Positions 23,412 through 30,636 of a stretch of 42,654 bases of DNA are shown here, piece after piece. The DNA comes from Bacteroidales bacterium. GTDB taxonomy: Bacteria; Bacteroidota; Bacteroidia; Bacteroidales; UBA932. A program made the position numbers and the translations under genes. How positions within the stretch are numbered: the stretch's first letter is position 1; the number at the start of each line of letters is the position of its first letter. The stretch spans positions 1-42,654 of the forward strand of contig JAFYTP010000022.1 in NCBI GenBank assembly GCA_017558775.1. Direction: 5' to 3'. The notes under the pieces are model-generated. The model was not told the DNA's origin and searched no databases. It worked only from the letters and a program-made list of their open reading frames with translations.

Positions 23412-26400
23412 CCCTTCCCGCAAATATAGGTCAAATTCTCCGGAACGCCCGCGCAGCGGCTGGCGGTCAAATACTTTTCTTCATCCTCCTCATAGGCCGT
23501 CACCTGCATCTCAGGATGCGTGAGGGCTACCAGGAGGGCGTAAACGCCGCAGCCAGCCTCCTTGATTGTCATTTCCGTACCCGTGAGGGCATCGACCTGA
23601 GCGAGGGTTTCCGGGGTCAGGACGCGGCGGCATTCCGCATCGGCATCATGGCCCTTGTACAAGTATTGGTAACGGACGTAAGTCGCTGTGTAGGCGGCGG
23701 TTTCCCGCTCCTTCCGGATACGGTCGTACTCCTTCTGATACATGTGGCGGACCTCCCGCGTGAAGGCCGCGAGGTTGTCATCGGCAGGAACCTCAAAGCG
23801 TTCCCCGACCTCCAGGTACAGCCCGGCCTTCCGGAGCAGGAAATCGTGCTTGGGCAGCGCGTAGCCGAAACCGTGGATATACAGCGGCAGGACGGGCAGT
23901 CCCAGTTCACGGGCGGTGAGGAAGGCGCCCCGGTGGAACCGCTGGATCTTGCAGTCCGGGCTCCGCGTCCCCTCCGGGAAAATGACGATGGAATACCCCC
24001 GACTCACGAGGTCCTTCATGTGATTCAGGTTCTTCTCGAGCCCGTCCATCACCGGATAGAACTCCGCCTTGCGGATCAGGTAGCCGTAGAACGGACTGTT
24101 CCAAACCCACTCGTTCGTTAGCAGAATCACCTTCGGATGCAGGGCGAGAATCGGCAATACATCAAAGTGCGACTGATGATTGCAGATGTACACCGCCTGC
24201 TTGGAGAAATCCTCCCCATGTGGGTTCGAGAAGGTGTACGGGCAGCCCGGGATGGCCTTGATGGCCAGGCGCGCGGTCTTCATCAGCGCCGTGCGATACC
24301 TCTCCCGTTTCCGCGGCGTCGAACCGCCCAGGAACAGGAAGAAGGTCCATACGGTCAATGCCAACATCGCCACGAGGAATACGATGAAGATGTAGCCGGT
24401 ACGCAGGGATCGACCCAAGGTCCAGGCCACCTTCCGCGGCTCCCCCTTCTTCCGGGTGAGGAAGCGGAACACCAGCGGCGGCAGATAATAGGCCATCACC
24501 ACGACGGTGAACATGCCGATGACGGTCACTTCCGCCAGCGACCGCAACGCCGGATGGCGGGCGACGATAAGCGCGCCGATGCCGATGAACATGATGAGGG
24601 CCGATAGCACCACGGCGTTCTTGAACGACCGTAGAATCTTCTTCCCGGTCGCATACTCGTACATCAGCCCTTCCGTCATAAAAATCGTGTAATCATCCCC
24701 CTGACCGAAGATGAAAGTCGCGAGGATGATATTGACGATATTGAACTGCATCCCAAACAACCGCATCGTCCCGAGAATCCACAACCAACCCACCGCCAGC
24801 GGCAGGAACGAAGTGAGACTCAGCTCAATGCGGCCGAACGACAGCCACAGGAAGAAGAACACAATCAGACTGCAGATCAGGCCGATCCGGTCGAAATCGT
24901 CCGACAACAGCCTTACCAGCGTCCCGGACACATCGTCCACGGTGAAGCAGAACGCCCCCTCCGGCAACGCTGCGCGAATAGATTCTATGTCATTCCGTCC
25001 TTTAGATGGCCGATCGGGGTCGGCCATGACGTTATCGTCATTCCCGGCCTGACCGGAAATCTCATTCATTTTCAAGTAATTGACCAACTGCACCTTGTCC
25101 TCGCCGGGCAGGAACATCGCCTCCCCGATCGTCTCCGTCAGCGGCGCGAAATACTCCACCTCCTGTACCGCCCAATCCGTATCCAGCACATCGAAGAACG
25201 GCTGGAAAGCATGGGCCGTGAACCCGGACTTCAGGCCGGCATCGATGATCCGGTCGTCCAGGTCGGGATGCGCCTCCAGAAAAGCGTTCCAGCGGGCGAT
25301 GCGTTCCGCCTGCGCCTTCTTGGAAGGCAGGAAGGTGCCCAGACCGGACGCATCCTTCACGAGCGGTGCGAGCGCCTCGTTGCACTGTAGCGCCTCCTCC
25401 ACCGTCGCTCCAGAAGCGACCACATACAGTGTAGAAGCCCCATCTTCAGCTGCCCCCATCCCCTCCAGGATGGCGAACCCACGGGACTGCTCCTCCGTCA
25501 TGTAGTTGATGTGGTGCATGTCCGCATCGAAGGAGATGCCCCGGCTCAGCCAGCCAAGGATGGCGGTCAGGATGAGGAAGCCGATGAAAACGTACTTCCG
25601 GGCTTTCGGGGAGAGATGGATGTTCCGATCGAGGTCCAGCTTGACCGTGTTCCGGGGCCGGTTGGCCGCCGGGACGAAGACCGGAAGGAAGATCAGCACG
25701 AAGAAGATGGTCCCCACCAGCATCATCGCGCCGATGAATCCGAAATCGTGCAGGGCCTCGGCCTTCAAAAGCAGCAGTGACAGGAAAGCGCCCACGGTGG
25801 TGATGTTGCCCACCAGCAGCGGGTTCACCTGATCCGCGAGGGCCTTGCGCTTGTCAGGCTGGTATTTCAAATGGTCCACATAGTGGAGCGGGTAGTTCAC
25901 GGCGATGCCAATGATCATCGACCCGATGCCCAGGACGATCAGGGACACCGAGCTCTTGAACAGGGCGATAATGCCGAGGGCGAACAGCGCGCCGGCGAGG
26001 ATGGACACGAGGATCCAGAAGACATCGGCAAAGCGCTTATAGCTGAACCAGAGGACGATACAGATGAGGATGGCGGCAAGGGCCAATGCCAGGAAGGCGT
26101 CTTTCTTGATGCGGGAGGCGTTCCCCACGGCCACTTCCGGGCCGCCGGTGGAGGTGATGGTCACCTCCGGGAACTGCGTCGCCGTCCGGGCCTTGACGGT
26201 ATCCAGCAGCGCCACCAGTTCCGCGTTCCGGCCCGATTCGCTGCCGCCGAAAGGAGAATGGAACAGGACCACGCCGGTACGGCCGTCTTCCGTGAACAGG
26301 AAGCCGTCCTCCACCCGGCTGCGGGAGGTGGGATTCAGGGTTTCCAGCCGCTGCAGGACCGGGGAGAAGAGCCCCAGGGGGTCGCTGCGCAGATACGGGC

Positions 26401-26899
26401 CGGAGAAGCCCGAAGCCATCGAATAGAAGCTGCGGCGGTTCTCCTCCATCTTTTCATCGACATAACCCGGGACGGCGAGGAGCGAGTCCATCCGGGCGTA
26501 ATCGGCCTCCGTCAGGAAATAAGGCCAGTTGCCGCGGATGAAGCCGAAGACCTCCTCGACGGCGCCGGCATCGGTCGATACCTGCAGGTCGGGAACGAGG
26601 GCGGCTGTGTCGGCATCGGCCCAGATGTCGCCGAAGGCCTGCATCGCGTCCATCAGCGCTTCCGGGTTGTCCTCCGCTCCCTCGAAGAAAACGACCATCC
26701 GGTCCTGTCCGAGGCGGTTGTAAACGTCGGAATACCGCTTGCTTTCCTCGCTCTGCGGCAGGAAGGCGGTAATGTCCTCCTCATAGTCCATGTGCAGAGC
26801 TGAGAGGGCGCAAAAGCCCATCAGCAGGCCCAAGATGCCCGCCGCCAGCCCCTTATGGGCCGACAGGAAATCGTAGATATGCAGGACGACCTTCTTCAT
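23408..26899 (-). CDS. MMPL/RND lipid exporter fused to an LPLAT acyltransferase and a C-terminal Rossmann-like segment
   Basis: This encodes about 1163 residues. Residues 1 to about 860 form an MMPL-type transporter: helix 1 (SAHKGLAAGILGLLMGF), a periplasmic loop, a five-helix bundle, a middle hydrophobic segment, a second loop, then another bundle. From about 890 to 1095 an acyltransferase domain has NHQSHFD (about 907-913, the HX4D motif) and FPEGTRS (about 973). The last 55 residues (EAGCGVYALLVALTHP, then YEEDEEKY) look like the SAM-binding half of a methyltransferase and stop before the fold is complete. In aryl polyene-like clusters such proteins move the lipid towards the outer membrane. 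Residues about 612-638 are encoded by two palindromic repeats (25004-25062). The ATG at 26899 overlaps the GT2 stop; the 16 codons before it are rejected. Confidence 0.87.
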   Translation of the reverse strand: MKKVVLHIYDFLSAHKGLAAGILGLLMGFCALSALHMDYEEDITAFLPQSEESKRYSDVYNRLGQDRMVVFFEGAEDNPEALMDAMQAFGDIWADADTAALVPDLQVSTDAGAVEEVFGFIRGNWPYFLTEADYARMDSLLAVPGYVDEKMEENRRSFYSMASGFSGPYLRSDPLGLFSPVLQRLETLNPTSRSRVEDGFLFTEDGRTGVVLFHSPFGGSESGRNAELVALLDTVKARTATQFPEVTITSTGGPEVAVGNASRIKKDAFLALALAAILICIVLWFSYKRFADVFWILVSILAGALFALGIIALFKSSVSLIVLGIGSMIIGIAVNYPLHYVDHLKYQPDKRKALADQVNPLLVGNITTVGAFLSLLLLKAEALHDFGFIGAMMLVGTIFFVLIFLPVFVPAANRPRNTVKLDLDRNIHLSPKARKYVFIGFLILTAILGWLSRGISFDADMHHINYMTEEQSRGFAILEGMGAAEDGASTLYVVASGATVEEALQCNEALAPLVKDASGLGTFLPSKKAQAERIARWNAFLEAHPDLDDRIIDAGLKSGFTAHAFQPFFDVLDTDWAVQEVEYFAPLTETIGEAMFLPGEDKVQLVNYLKMNEISGQAGNDDNVMADPDRPSKGRNDIESIRAALPEGAFCFTVDDVSGTLVRLLSDDFDRIGLICSLIVFFFLWLSFGRIELSLTSFLPLAVGWLWILGTMRLFGMQFNIVNIILATFIFGQGDDYTIFMTEGLMYEYATGKKILRSFKNAVVLSALIMFIGIGALIVARHPALRSLAEVTVIGMFTVVVMAYYLPPLVFRFLTRKKGEPRKVAWTLGRSLRTGYIFIVFLVAMLALTVWTFFLFLGGSTPRKRERYRTALMKTARLAIKAIPGCPYTFSNPHGEDFSKQAVYICNHQSHFDVLPILALHPKVILLTNEWVWNSPFYGYLIRKAEFYPVMDGLEKNLNHMKDLVSRGYSIVIFPEGTRSPDCKIQRFHRGAFLTARELGLPVLPLYIHGFGYALPKHDFLLRKAGLYLEVGERFEVPADDNLAAFTREVRHMYQKEYDRIRKERETAAYTATYVRYQYLYKGHDADAECRRVLTPETLAQVDALTGTEMTIKEAGCGVYALLVALTHPEMQVTAYEEDEEKYLTASRCAGVPENLTYICGKG
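25004..25030 (-). repeat. Palindromic repeat, copy D (inside the MMPL gene)
   Basis: Read on the minus strand it begins GTCAT and ends ATCT, 27 bases, with an 8-bp stem ATGGCCGA/TCGGCCAT and a 6-base loop. Its core matches copy C at 27801-27826 apart from the loop. It is read through in frame and encodes VMADPDRPS in the exporter. Confidence 0.8.
25037..25062 (+). repeat. Palindromic repeat, copy B (inside the MMPL gene)
   Basis: This is a 26-base copy beginning GTCAT and ending ATCT, with stem ATTCCCGG/CCGGAAAT carrying one mismatch and the loop CCTGA. It lies 6 bases from copy D in the opposite orientation, so the two form a composite. A further GTCATTCCG half-site at 24989-24997 suggests the composite is longer. 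In the exporter it encodes EISGQAGND. Confidence 0.8.
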
Positions 26900-27606
26900 C
26901 GGCCGAGAAGCATCCGGGGATAGCCGTACACCAGCGCCAGGACACACAGGACCGTGTTCAGGACGCTGATCCGGAAAAAGTCCGCGAAGGGACGGAAATG
27001 GGTGACGCGGTCCTCGGGATAATACACCCGGACCGGCACGGGAACGAGCCGCAGGCCCTTCCAGGCGGAGAAGACGAGGAGGGTCAATTCTGCCTCGTAG
27101 CGAGCCGTCAACAGCTTCAGGGAAGGGAGGTTTTCCAGCGGATAGACGCGGAAACCCGTCTGGGTATCAGGGAGTTTCCGCCCGGTCTGGACGGTGAACC
27201 AGAAGTTCGAAAACTTGTTCGCGAAGGTGCTGCCGGAGGACATTCCGTCCGCCGCGATATTTCTGCTGCCGATGACGAGCGTCTTCTCCCCCGCCGCGGC
27301 CACAAGGGCCGGGATATCGTCGGGATTGTGCTGTCCGTCCGCGTCGATGGTCAAGGCAAATTTGTAACCCAGGTGACGGGCTTCTTCAAATCCGGTCTTG
27401 AGGGCGATCCCCTTCCCGCGATTCTTCGGATGGCGGACAAGGTGGATATCAAGCCCTTCAAGCGATTGGGCGGTCTCATCCGTGCTTCCGTCATCCACGA
27501 CGATGACGGGAAGGCCGTTGCGCAGCACGCCGCGGACCACGTCCGCGACGGTCCTTCCGTTGTTATACGTCGGAATTACGGCACAGATATGACGGGGATC
27601 GGTCAT
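26896..27606 (-). CDS. GT2 family glycosyltransferase (DPM/ApeJ-like)
   Basis: This encodes 236 residues of a GT-A fold family 2 enzyme: CAVIPTYNNG at the N-terminus, VVDDGSTDET for nucleotide binding, DADGQHNPDD as the metal-binding DxD region, and TGFRVYP further on. The C-terminal 35 residues (RISVLNTVLCVLALVYGYPRML) form a membrane segment. It resembles dolichol-phosphate-mannose-synthase-like enzymes and the glycosyltransferases found in aryl polyene clusters. It probably transfers a sugar onto a lipid at the cytoplasmic face of the inner membrane. It overlaps both neighbours by 4 bases as ATGA, which indicates tight translational coupling. Confidence 0.87.
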   Translation of the reverse strand: MTDPRHICAVIPTYNNGRTVADVVRGVLRNGLPVIVVDDGSTDETAQSLEGLDIHLVRHPKNRGKGIALKTGFEEARHLGYKFALTIDADGQHNPDDIPALVAAAGEKTLVIGSRNIAADGMSSGSTFANKFSNFWFTVQTGRKLPDTQTGFRVYPLENLPSLKLLTARYEAELTLLVFSAWKGLRLVPVPVRVYYPEDRVTHFRPFADFFRISVLNTVLCVLALVYGYPRMLLGR

Positions 27607-27983
27607 GCTTCCACAGTGAGGCTCATCTTGGCGCAGAGCACTTCCCCATTCAAGACCTCCACCGCCCAGCTCTCCCCCTCTCCGGAGATGTTGAACCGCA
27701 GTTCCATTCCCTCCTCGGGAATCACCGGACTGGTGAACTTGATATTCTTCGCCGCCACGAGTTTGACGGGCACGTCATGGCCGAGCTCCTCCTTTTTTCC
27801 GTCATGGCCGACCTGATCGGCCATCTGCCCGATCGCCTCCAGCGCCATCTCCACCAGACACACCCCCGGCGTAATGGGATACCCCGGGAAATGCCCCTTG
27901 TACACAGGGCTTTCCGGAAGGAGGCGGAGCGTCACGCCCGACCCATCGACAGAAACGGTCTCGTAGAGGATTCCTCGCAGCAT
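27603..27983 (-). CDS. Hotdog-fold 3-hydroxyacyl-ACP dehydratase-like protein
   Basis: This encodes 126 residues. The stretch YKGHFPGYPITPGVCLVE carries the FabZ/FabA-type active-site pattern HFPxxPxxPGV with its histidine. The later KNIKFTSPVIP matches the strand pattern of FabZ/ApeI-like hotdog proteins. It should dehydrate 3-hydroxyacyl-ACP intermediates or act as a related thioesterase in the lipid pathway. Residues about 52-70 (reading QMADQVGHD, then ELGHD) are encoded by palindromic repeat copy C and a half-copy, and are hydrophilic at a position where relatives have a short helix. ATG 27983 is chosen because it follows the LolA-like stop by one base; a TTG five codons earlier would overlap that gene. 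Confidence 0.85.
   Translation of the reverse strand: MLRGILYETVSVDGSGVTLRLLPESPVYKGHFPGYPITPGVCLVEMALEAIGQMADQVGHDGKKEELGHDVPVKLVAAKNIKFTSPVIPEEGMELRFNISGEGESWAVEVLNGEVLCAKMSLTVEA
27801..27826 (+). repeat. Palindromic repeat, copy C (inside the dehydratase gene)
   Basis: This 26-base copy begins GTCAT and ends ATCT, with a perfect 8-bp stem ATGGCCGA/TCGGCCAT and the loop CCTGA. A half-copy GTCATGGCCGAG starts at 27774. Both are translated in frame within the dehydratase gene. The coding strand is the complement, the opposite relative orientation to copy D in the exporter gene. Confidence 0.8.
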
Positions 27984-27984
27984 C

Positions 27985-28506
27985 TTATTTCTTTTCAAAG
28001 AGTTTGGGGTCCACCGGCAGGTTCGTCTTGATGTCCTTGAATTCCAGCAGCGTCCAGTCGCCGTCGGGCGAGATCAGAAGGGCGGAGCGGATCTGGAGGG
28101 ACTTTTTATCGGCATGGACGATGATTTCGCGGAAAAGGGACTTGAGGTCCCGGCGGACCGGCACCAACTTCACGGCGAGGTCGTCCCCTTCCAGGGCCGT
28201 CGCGGTGAAATCCTTGTCCGTCGGCATGCGGAAACGGCGGCCGCGGATGGCCAGTTCCCCTTCGGAGACGAAAACGCTGCTGAAAGGCTTTTGAACCTCC
28301 CAGCGAAGGCGGTCCGGCGAAGCAAGAACCATCCGACCCTCGCTCACGAGGTCCTTCGTCATCATCGCGCTGTGGCGGGTCTGGACAAAGGAAAGCTGCA
28401 CCGTCTCATAGGTGTTCGCCGCCTTGAGCCGGGCCAGGATATCGTTCTGGGCCGACGCGGAAAGGGCCAGCAGGGAGCAGGCCAATATGAGGATCCAGCG
28501 CTTCAT
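27985..28506 (-). CDS. LolA-like outer-membrane lipoprotein carrier homologue
   Basis: This encodes 173 residues with a signal peptide ending near ALSASAQ (residue 19). The body has the LolA/LppX-like half-barrel pattern: YETVQLSFVQTRHSAMM, then SEGRMVLASPDRLRWEVQKPF, then a C-terminal LISPDGDWTLLEFKDIKTNLPV. It is a periplasmic carrier; in aryl polyene-type clusters the LolA-like protein is thought to take the lipid product across the periplasm rather than lipoproteins. The operon context supports that reading. The ATG at 28506 overlaps the upstream stop as ATGA; the 16 codons before it lie inside that gene. Confidence 0.87.
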   Translation of the reverse strand: MKRWILILACSLLALSASAQNDILARLKAANTYETVQLSFVQTRHSAMMTKDLVSEGRMVLASPDRLRWEVQKPFSSVFVSEGELAIRGRRFRMPTDKDFTATALEGDDLAVKLVPVRRDLKSLFREIIVHADKKSLQIRSALLISPDGDWTLLEFKDIKTNLPVDPKLFEKK

Positions 28507-28856
28507 CGGGCAATCAATACACAACCGGTCATCACCAGGAACACGCCCAGCCATTGGACCCAGTTCACCTGTTCATGGAAAACCAGGATAGCCGCCACCA
28601 TCCCGAACGCATAGCTCAGGCAGGAAAGCGGATAGGCGATGCTGAACGGGAAATGCTTCAGGATATACAGCCACAGCACCGTCGCCACGGCGAAGGAGAT
28701 GCCGCAGAAGAGGAACCACCAGTTAGTCAGCTGGCTCTTGAAGAAGGACCAGGACCAGCTGAAAGGCCCCGAGGCGGCGAGCCCCAGTTTCAGCAGCACC
28801 TGTCCCCCGCAGAGGAAGGCGCTTTGCGTGACGGCAAGGATGACGAGTTTCCACAT
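28503..28856 (-). CDS. Small four-helix EamA/ArnE-like membrane protein
   Basis: This encodes 117 residues made almost wholly of four hydrophobic helices: LVILAVTQSAFLCGGQVLL, WWFLFCGISFAVATVLWLYIL, FSIAYPLSCLSYAFGMVAAIL and WLGVFLVMTGCVLIA. The length and the PLSCLSY and FHEQ motifs fit the half-size drug/metabolite transporter group that includes SMR proteins and the ArnE/ArnF lipid flippase. Being first in a lipid operon, it may flip a lipid or lipid-linked sugar, an inference from context. ATG 28856 is preferred over start codons further upstream because the -7 box ends 8 bases before it. Confidence 0.78.
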   Translation of the reverse strand: MWKLVILAVTQSAFLCGGQVLLKLGLAASGPFSWSWSFFKSQLTNWWFLFCGISFAVATVLWLYILKHFPFSIAYPLSCLSYAFGMVAAILVFHEQVNWVQWLGVFLVMTGCVLIAR

Positions 28857-28864
28857 ATAGTCTA

Positions 28865-28896
28865 CAAAAATACGGATTCCCTGCCACATATGCAAA
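28865..28896 (-). promoter_or_regulatory. Promoter of the envelope-lipid operon
   Basis: On the minus strand TTTG (28893-28896), a 20-base spacer and TATTTTTG (28865-28872) match both boxes of the Bacteroidota consensus. The start codon of the first gene lies 9 bases after the -7 box, so the mRNA is predicted to be leaderless or nearly so. The -33 box lies within the T-tract of the preceding terminator. Confidence 0.78.
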
Positions 28897-28923
28897 AAAC
28901 GGGCAGCCCCGAAGGACTGCCCG
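28893..28923 (-). terminator. Terminator after the glycine-rich EF-hand protein gene
   Basis: A stem of 7 bp (CGGGCAG/CTGCCCG), one mismatch, 2 bp and a CGAA loop (28900-28923) is followed by six T on the minus strand. The design, including the single C-A mismatch, resembles the terminator at 1410-1435. Its T-tract overlaps the -33 box of the next operon. Confidence 0.82.
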
Positions 28924-28945
28924 CATAATTCCACGAAGGCGGGAT

Positions 28946-29467
28946 TTATTTCTTTCCGCCGAGGATGCTGCCGAGCGCACCGCCGAGGATGCCGCCCAGG
29001 CCGCTGCTGGCCTTCTTCTGCGTGCCGCCGCCAAGGGCGCTGCCCAGCACGCTGCCGAGGATGCTGCCAGAACCACCCTTCAGGGTGAGGAGGATGTCGT
29101 TCAGGTCGACATCACCGTCGCCGTCCTGGTCCTTGATGATGCCCTTGAGGCCGCCGAAGATCTTCGGGATGAGCGCGATGAGGGAACCGCCGAGCACGCT
29201 GCCGAGGTTGAGCTTGGACAGGATGTTCTTCGTGAACAGGTTGCCGGCCAGCGCGGTGACAGGGCTGGAAGCCGCATCCGCCTTACCGGTGAGAAGGTTC
29301 TTGATCAGGTCGATGCCACCAGGGGTGGTCGCCGTCTTGGTGAGGGAGCCGAGGATGGACTCGGAAAGGCCGCCGAGGACCTGCTCCTGCACGTTGGAAG
29401 GGATCTGGATGTTGCTGCCGGTCACGTTCTTGGTCACCTGCTGCAGAATGATGTCGCTGAGATTCAT
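28946..29467 (-). CDS. Glycine-rich protein with one EF-hand/dockerin-like calcium loop
   Basis: This encodes 173 residues without a signal peptide or obvious membrane segment. The first half is a helical region (MNLSDIILQQVTKNV, LGGLSESILGSL). A single calcium-binding loop lies at residues 113-124, with Asp at 113, 115 and 117, Gly at 118, Val at 120 and Asp at 124, followed by LNDILLTL. The C-terminal 45 residues are a low-complexity GSxLGSxLG/GGxLGG repeat. The N-terminal part distantly recalls DUF937-like proteins. The function is not recognised; the glycine zipper could mediate self-association or membrane contact. It has its own promoter and terminator and is divergent from manC. Confidence 0.72.
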   Translation of the reverse strand: MNLSDIILQQVTKNVTGSNIQIPSNVQEQVLGGLSESILGSLTKTATTPGGIDLIKNLLTGKADAASSPVTALAGNLFTKNILSKLNLGSVLGGSLIALIPKIFGGLKGIIKDQDGDGDVDLNDILLTLKGGSGSILGSVLGSALGGGTQKKASSGLGGILGGALGSILGGKK

Positions 29468-29506
29468 AGTGTGGAAGTATTAAGTGTTTTAGTGTTTTCG
29501 CAAAGG

Positions 29507-29537
29507 CAAATATAATGAAAAAAGAAATCGGTGCACA
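29507..29537 (-). promoter_or_regulatory. Promoter of the glycine-rich protein gene
   Basis: On the minus strand TGTG (29534-29537, three of four bases of TTTG), a 19-base spacer and a perfect TATATTTG (29507-29514) precede the ATG at 29467 by about 40 bases. Confidence 0.6.
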
Positions 29538-29595
29538 CACAAACACGAGGAATTTCGCACAAATTTGCGTATTATTGCGTACTTTTTTGGAAAAT

Positions 29596-30636
29596 ATGAA
29601 TACGCACGTTGTCATCATGGCCGGGGGCATCGGCAGCCGCCTGTGGCCGCTCAGTACGCCGGAAACCCCCAAGCAGTTCATCGACATCCTCGGGGTGGGA
29701 CAGTCGCTTATCCAGCTCACGGTGGAGCGTTTTCTCCCCGTGTGCCCGCCGGACCGCTTCTGGGTGGTCACGTCGGAAAAGTATGTCGACATTGTCCGGA
29801 AGCAGCTTCCGACGGTGCCCGACGACCAGATCCTGGCGGAGCCGGAAGCCCGGAACACGGCCCCCTGCATCGCCTACGCCTGCTGGAAGATTGCCCGGAA
29901 GGACCCGGACGCCAACATCGTCGTCACCCCGGCGGACGCCCTCGTGCTGAAGACATCGGCCTTTGCGGAAACCATCTATAAGGCGCTCACCTTCACGGAG
30001 GTATATGACGCCATCGTCACCGTGGGCATCACCCCCACCCGCCCGGAAACCGGTTACGGCTATATCCATGCCGCCGAGGCCGTCGAGGGCAAGGTCGTCA
30101 AGGTGTCGGAATTCAAGGAAAAGCCCGATCTGCCCACGGCGGAAGCCTATCTGGCCGACGGCCACTACTTCTGGAACGCCGGCATTTTCGTGTGGAAGGC
30201 ATCGACCATCATGGAGGAACTGCGCGCCTACGCCCCGCAGATTGCGGGGGTGATGGACCGCCTCGCTCCCTCCTTCGGGACGGACGGAGAAACCGCGGCC
30301 CTGAAGGAACTCTTCCCGACCTGCGAGAAGGTTTCCATCGACTATGCCGTGATGGAAAAATCCGCCCTCATCCATGTGATTGCCGCGGACCTGGGCTGGA
30401 GCGACCTCGGCAGCTGGGGCTCCGTCAAGAGCCATCTCGAGCCCGATGAGAACAGCAACACCGTCGTCGGCGGGGATATAAGACTCTTCGGCTGCAAGGA
30501 CTGTTTCGTCCATGCAGCCGAAGAAAAGACGGTCGTCGTGGAAGGCCTGGAAGGCTACATCGTTGCGGAATCGAACGGCCGCCTGCTGGTTTGCCGTCTC
30601 TCCGAAGAGCAGCGCATCAAGGAATTCTCTTCCTAG
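29596..30636 (+). CDS. manC: Mannose-1-phosphate guanylyltransferase
   Basis: This encodes 346 residues. It opens with the nucleotidyltransferase signature MAGGIGSRLWPLS, followed by PKQF, a TPADALV segment in the usual position of the metal-binding Asp, GYGYI, and FKEKPD, the lysine-bearing sugar-phosphate site. It makes GDP-mannose from mannose-1-phosphate and GTP, feeding surface glycan synthesis and possibly the GT2 enzyme nearby. The C-terminal cupin/isomerase domain of bifunctional ManC-PMI proteins is absent, as in many Bacteroidales. ATG 29596 gives the family N-terminus; 27 upstream in-frame codons lie in the AT-rich promoter region. No clear consensus promoter is visible; TACTTTTTTG at 29580-29589 is only an approximate -7 box. 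The stop TAG shares CTAG with the convergent gene. Confidence 0.92.
   Translation: MNTHVVIMAGGIGSRLWPLSTPETPKQFIDILGVGQSLIQLTVERFLPVCPPDRFWVVTSEKYVDIVRKQLPTVPDDQILAEPEARNTAPCIAYACWKIARKDPDANIVVTPADALVLKTSAFAETIYKALTFTEVYDAIVTVGITPTRPETGYGYIHAAEAVEGKVVKVSEFKEKPDLPTAEAYLADGHYFWNAGIFVWKASTIMEELRAYAPQIAGVMDRLAPSFGTDGETAALKELFPTCEKVSIDYAVMEKSALIHVIAADLGWSDLGSWGSVKSHLEPDENSNTVVGGDIRLFGCKDCFVHAAEEKTVVVEGLEGYIVAESNGRLLVCRLSEEQRIKEFSS

Noticed and set aside
23421-23428. TATATTTG as an internal promoter for the esterase, ligase and acyltransferase genes
   Set aside because: It is part of the exporter coding sequence, has no -33 box at 19-20 bases, and the ATGA overlap already explains expression. It cannot be fully excluded.
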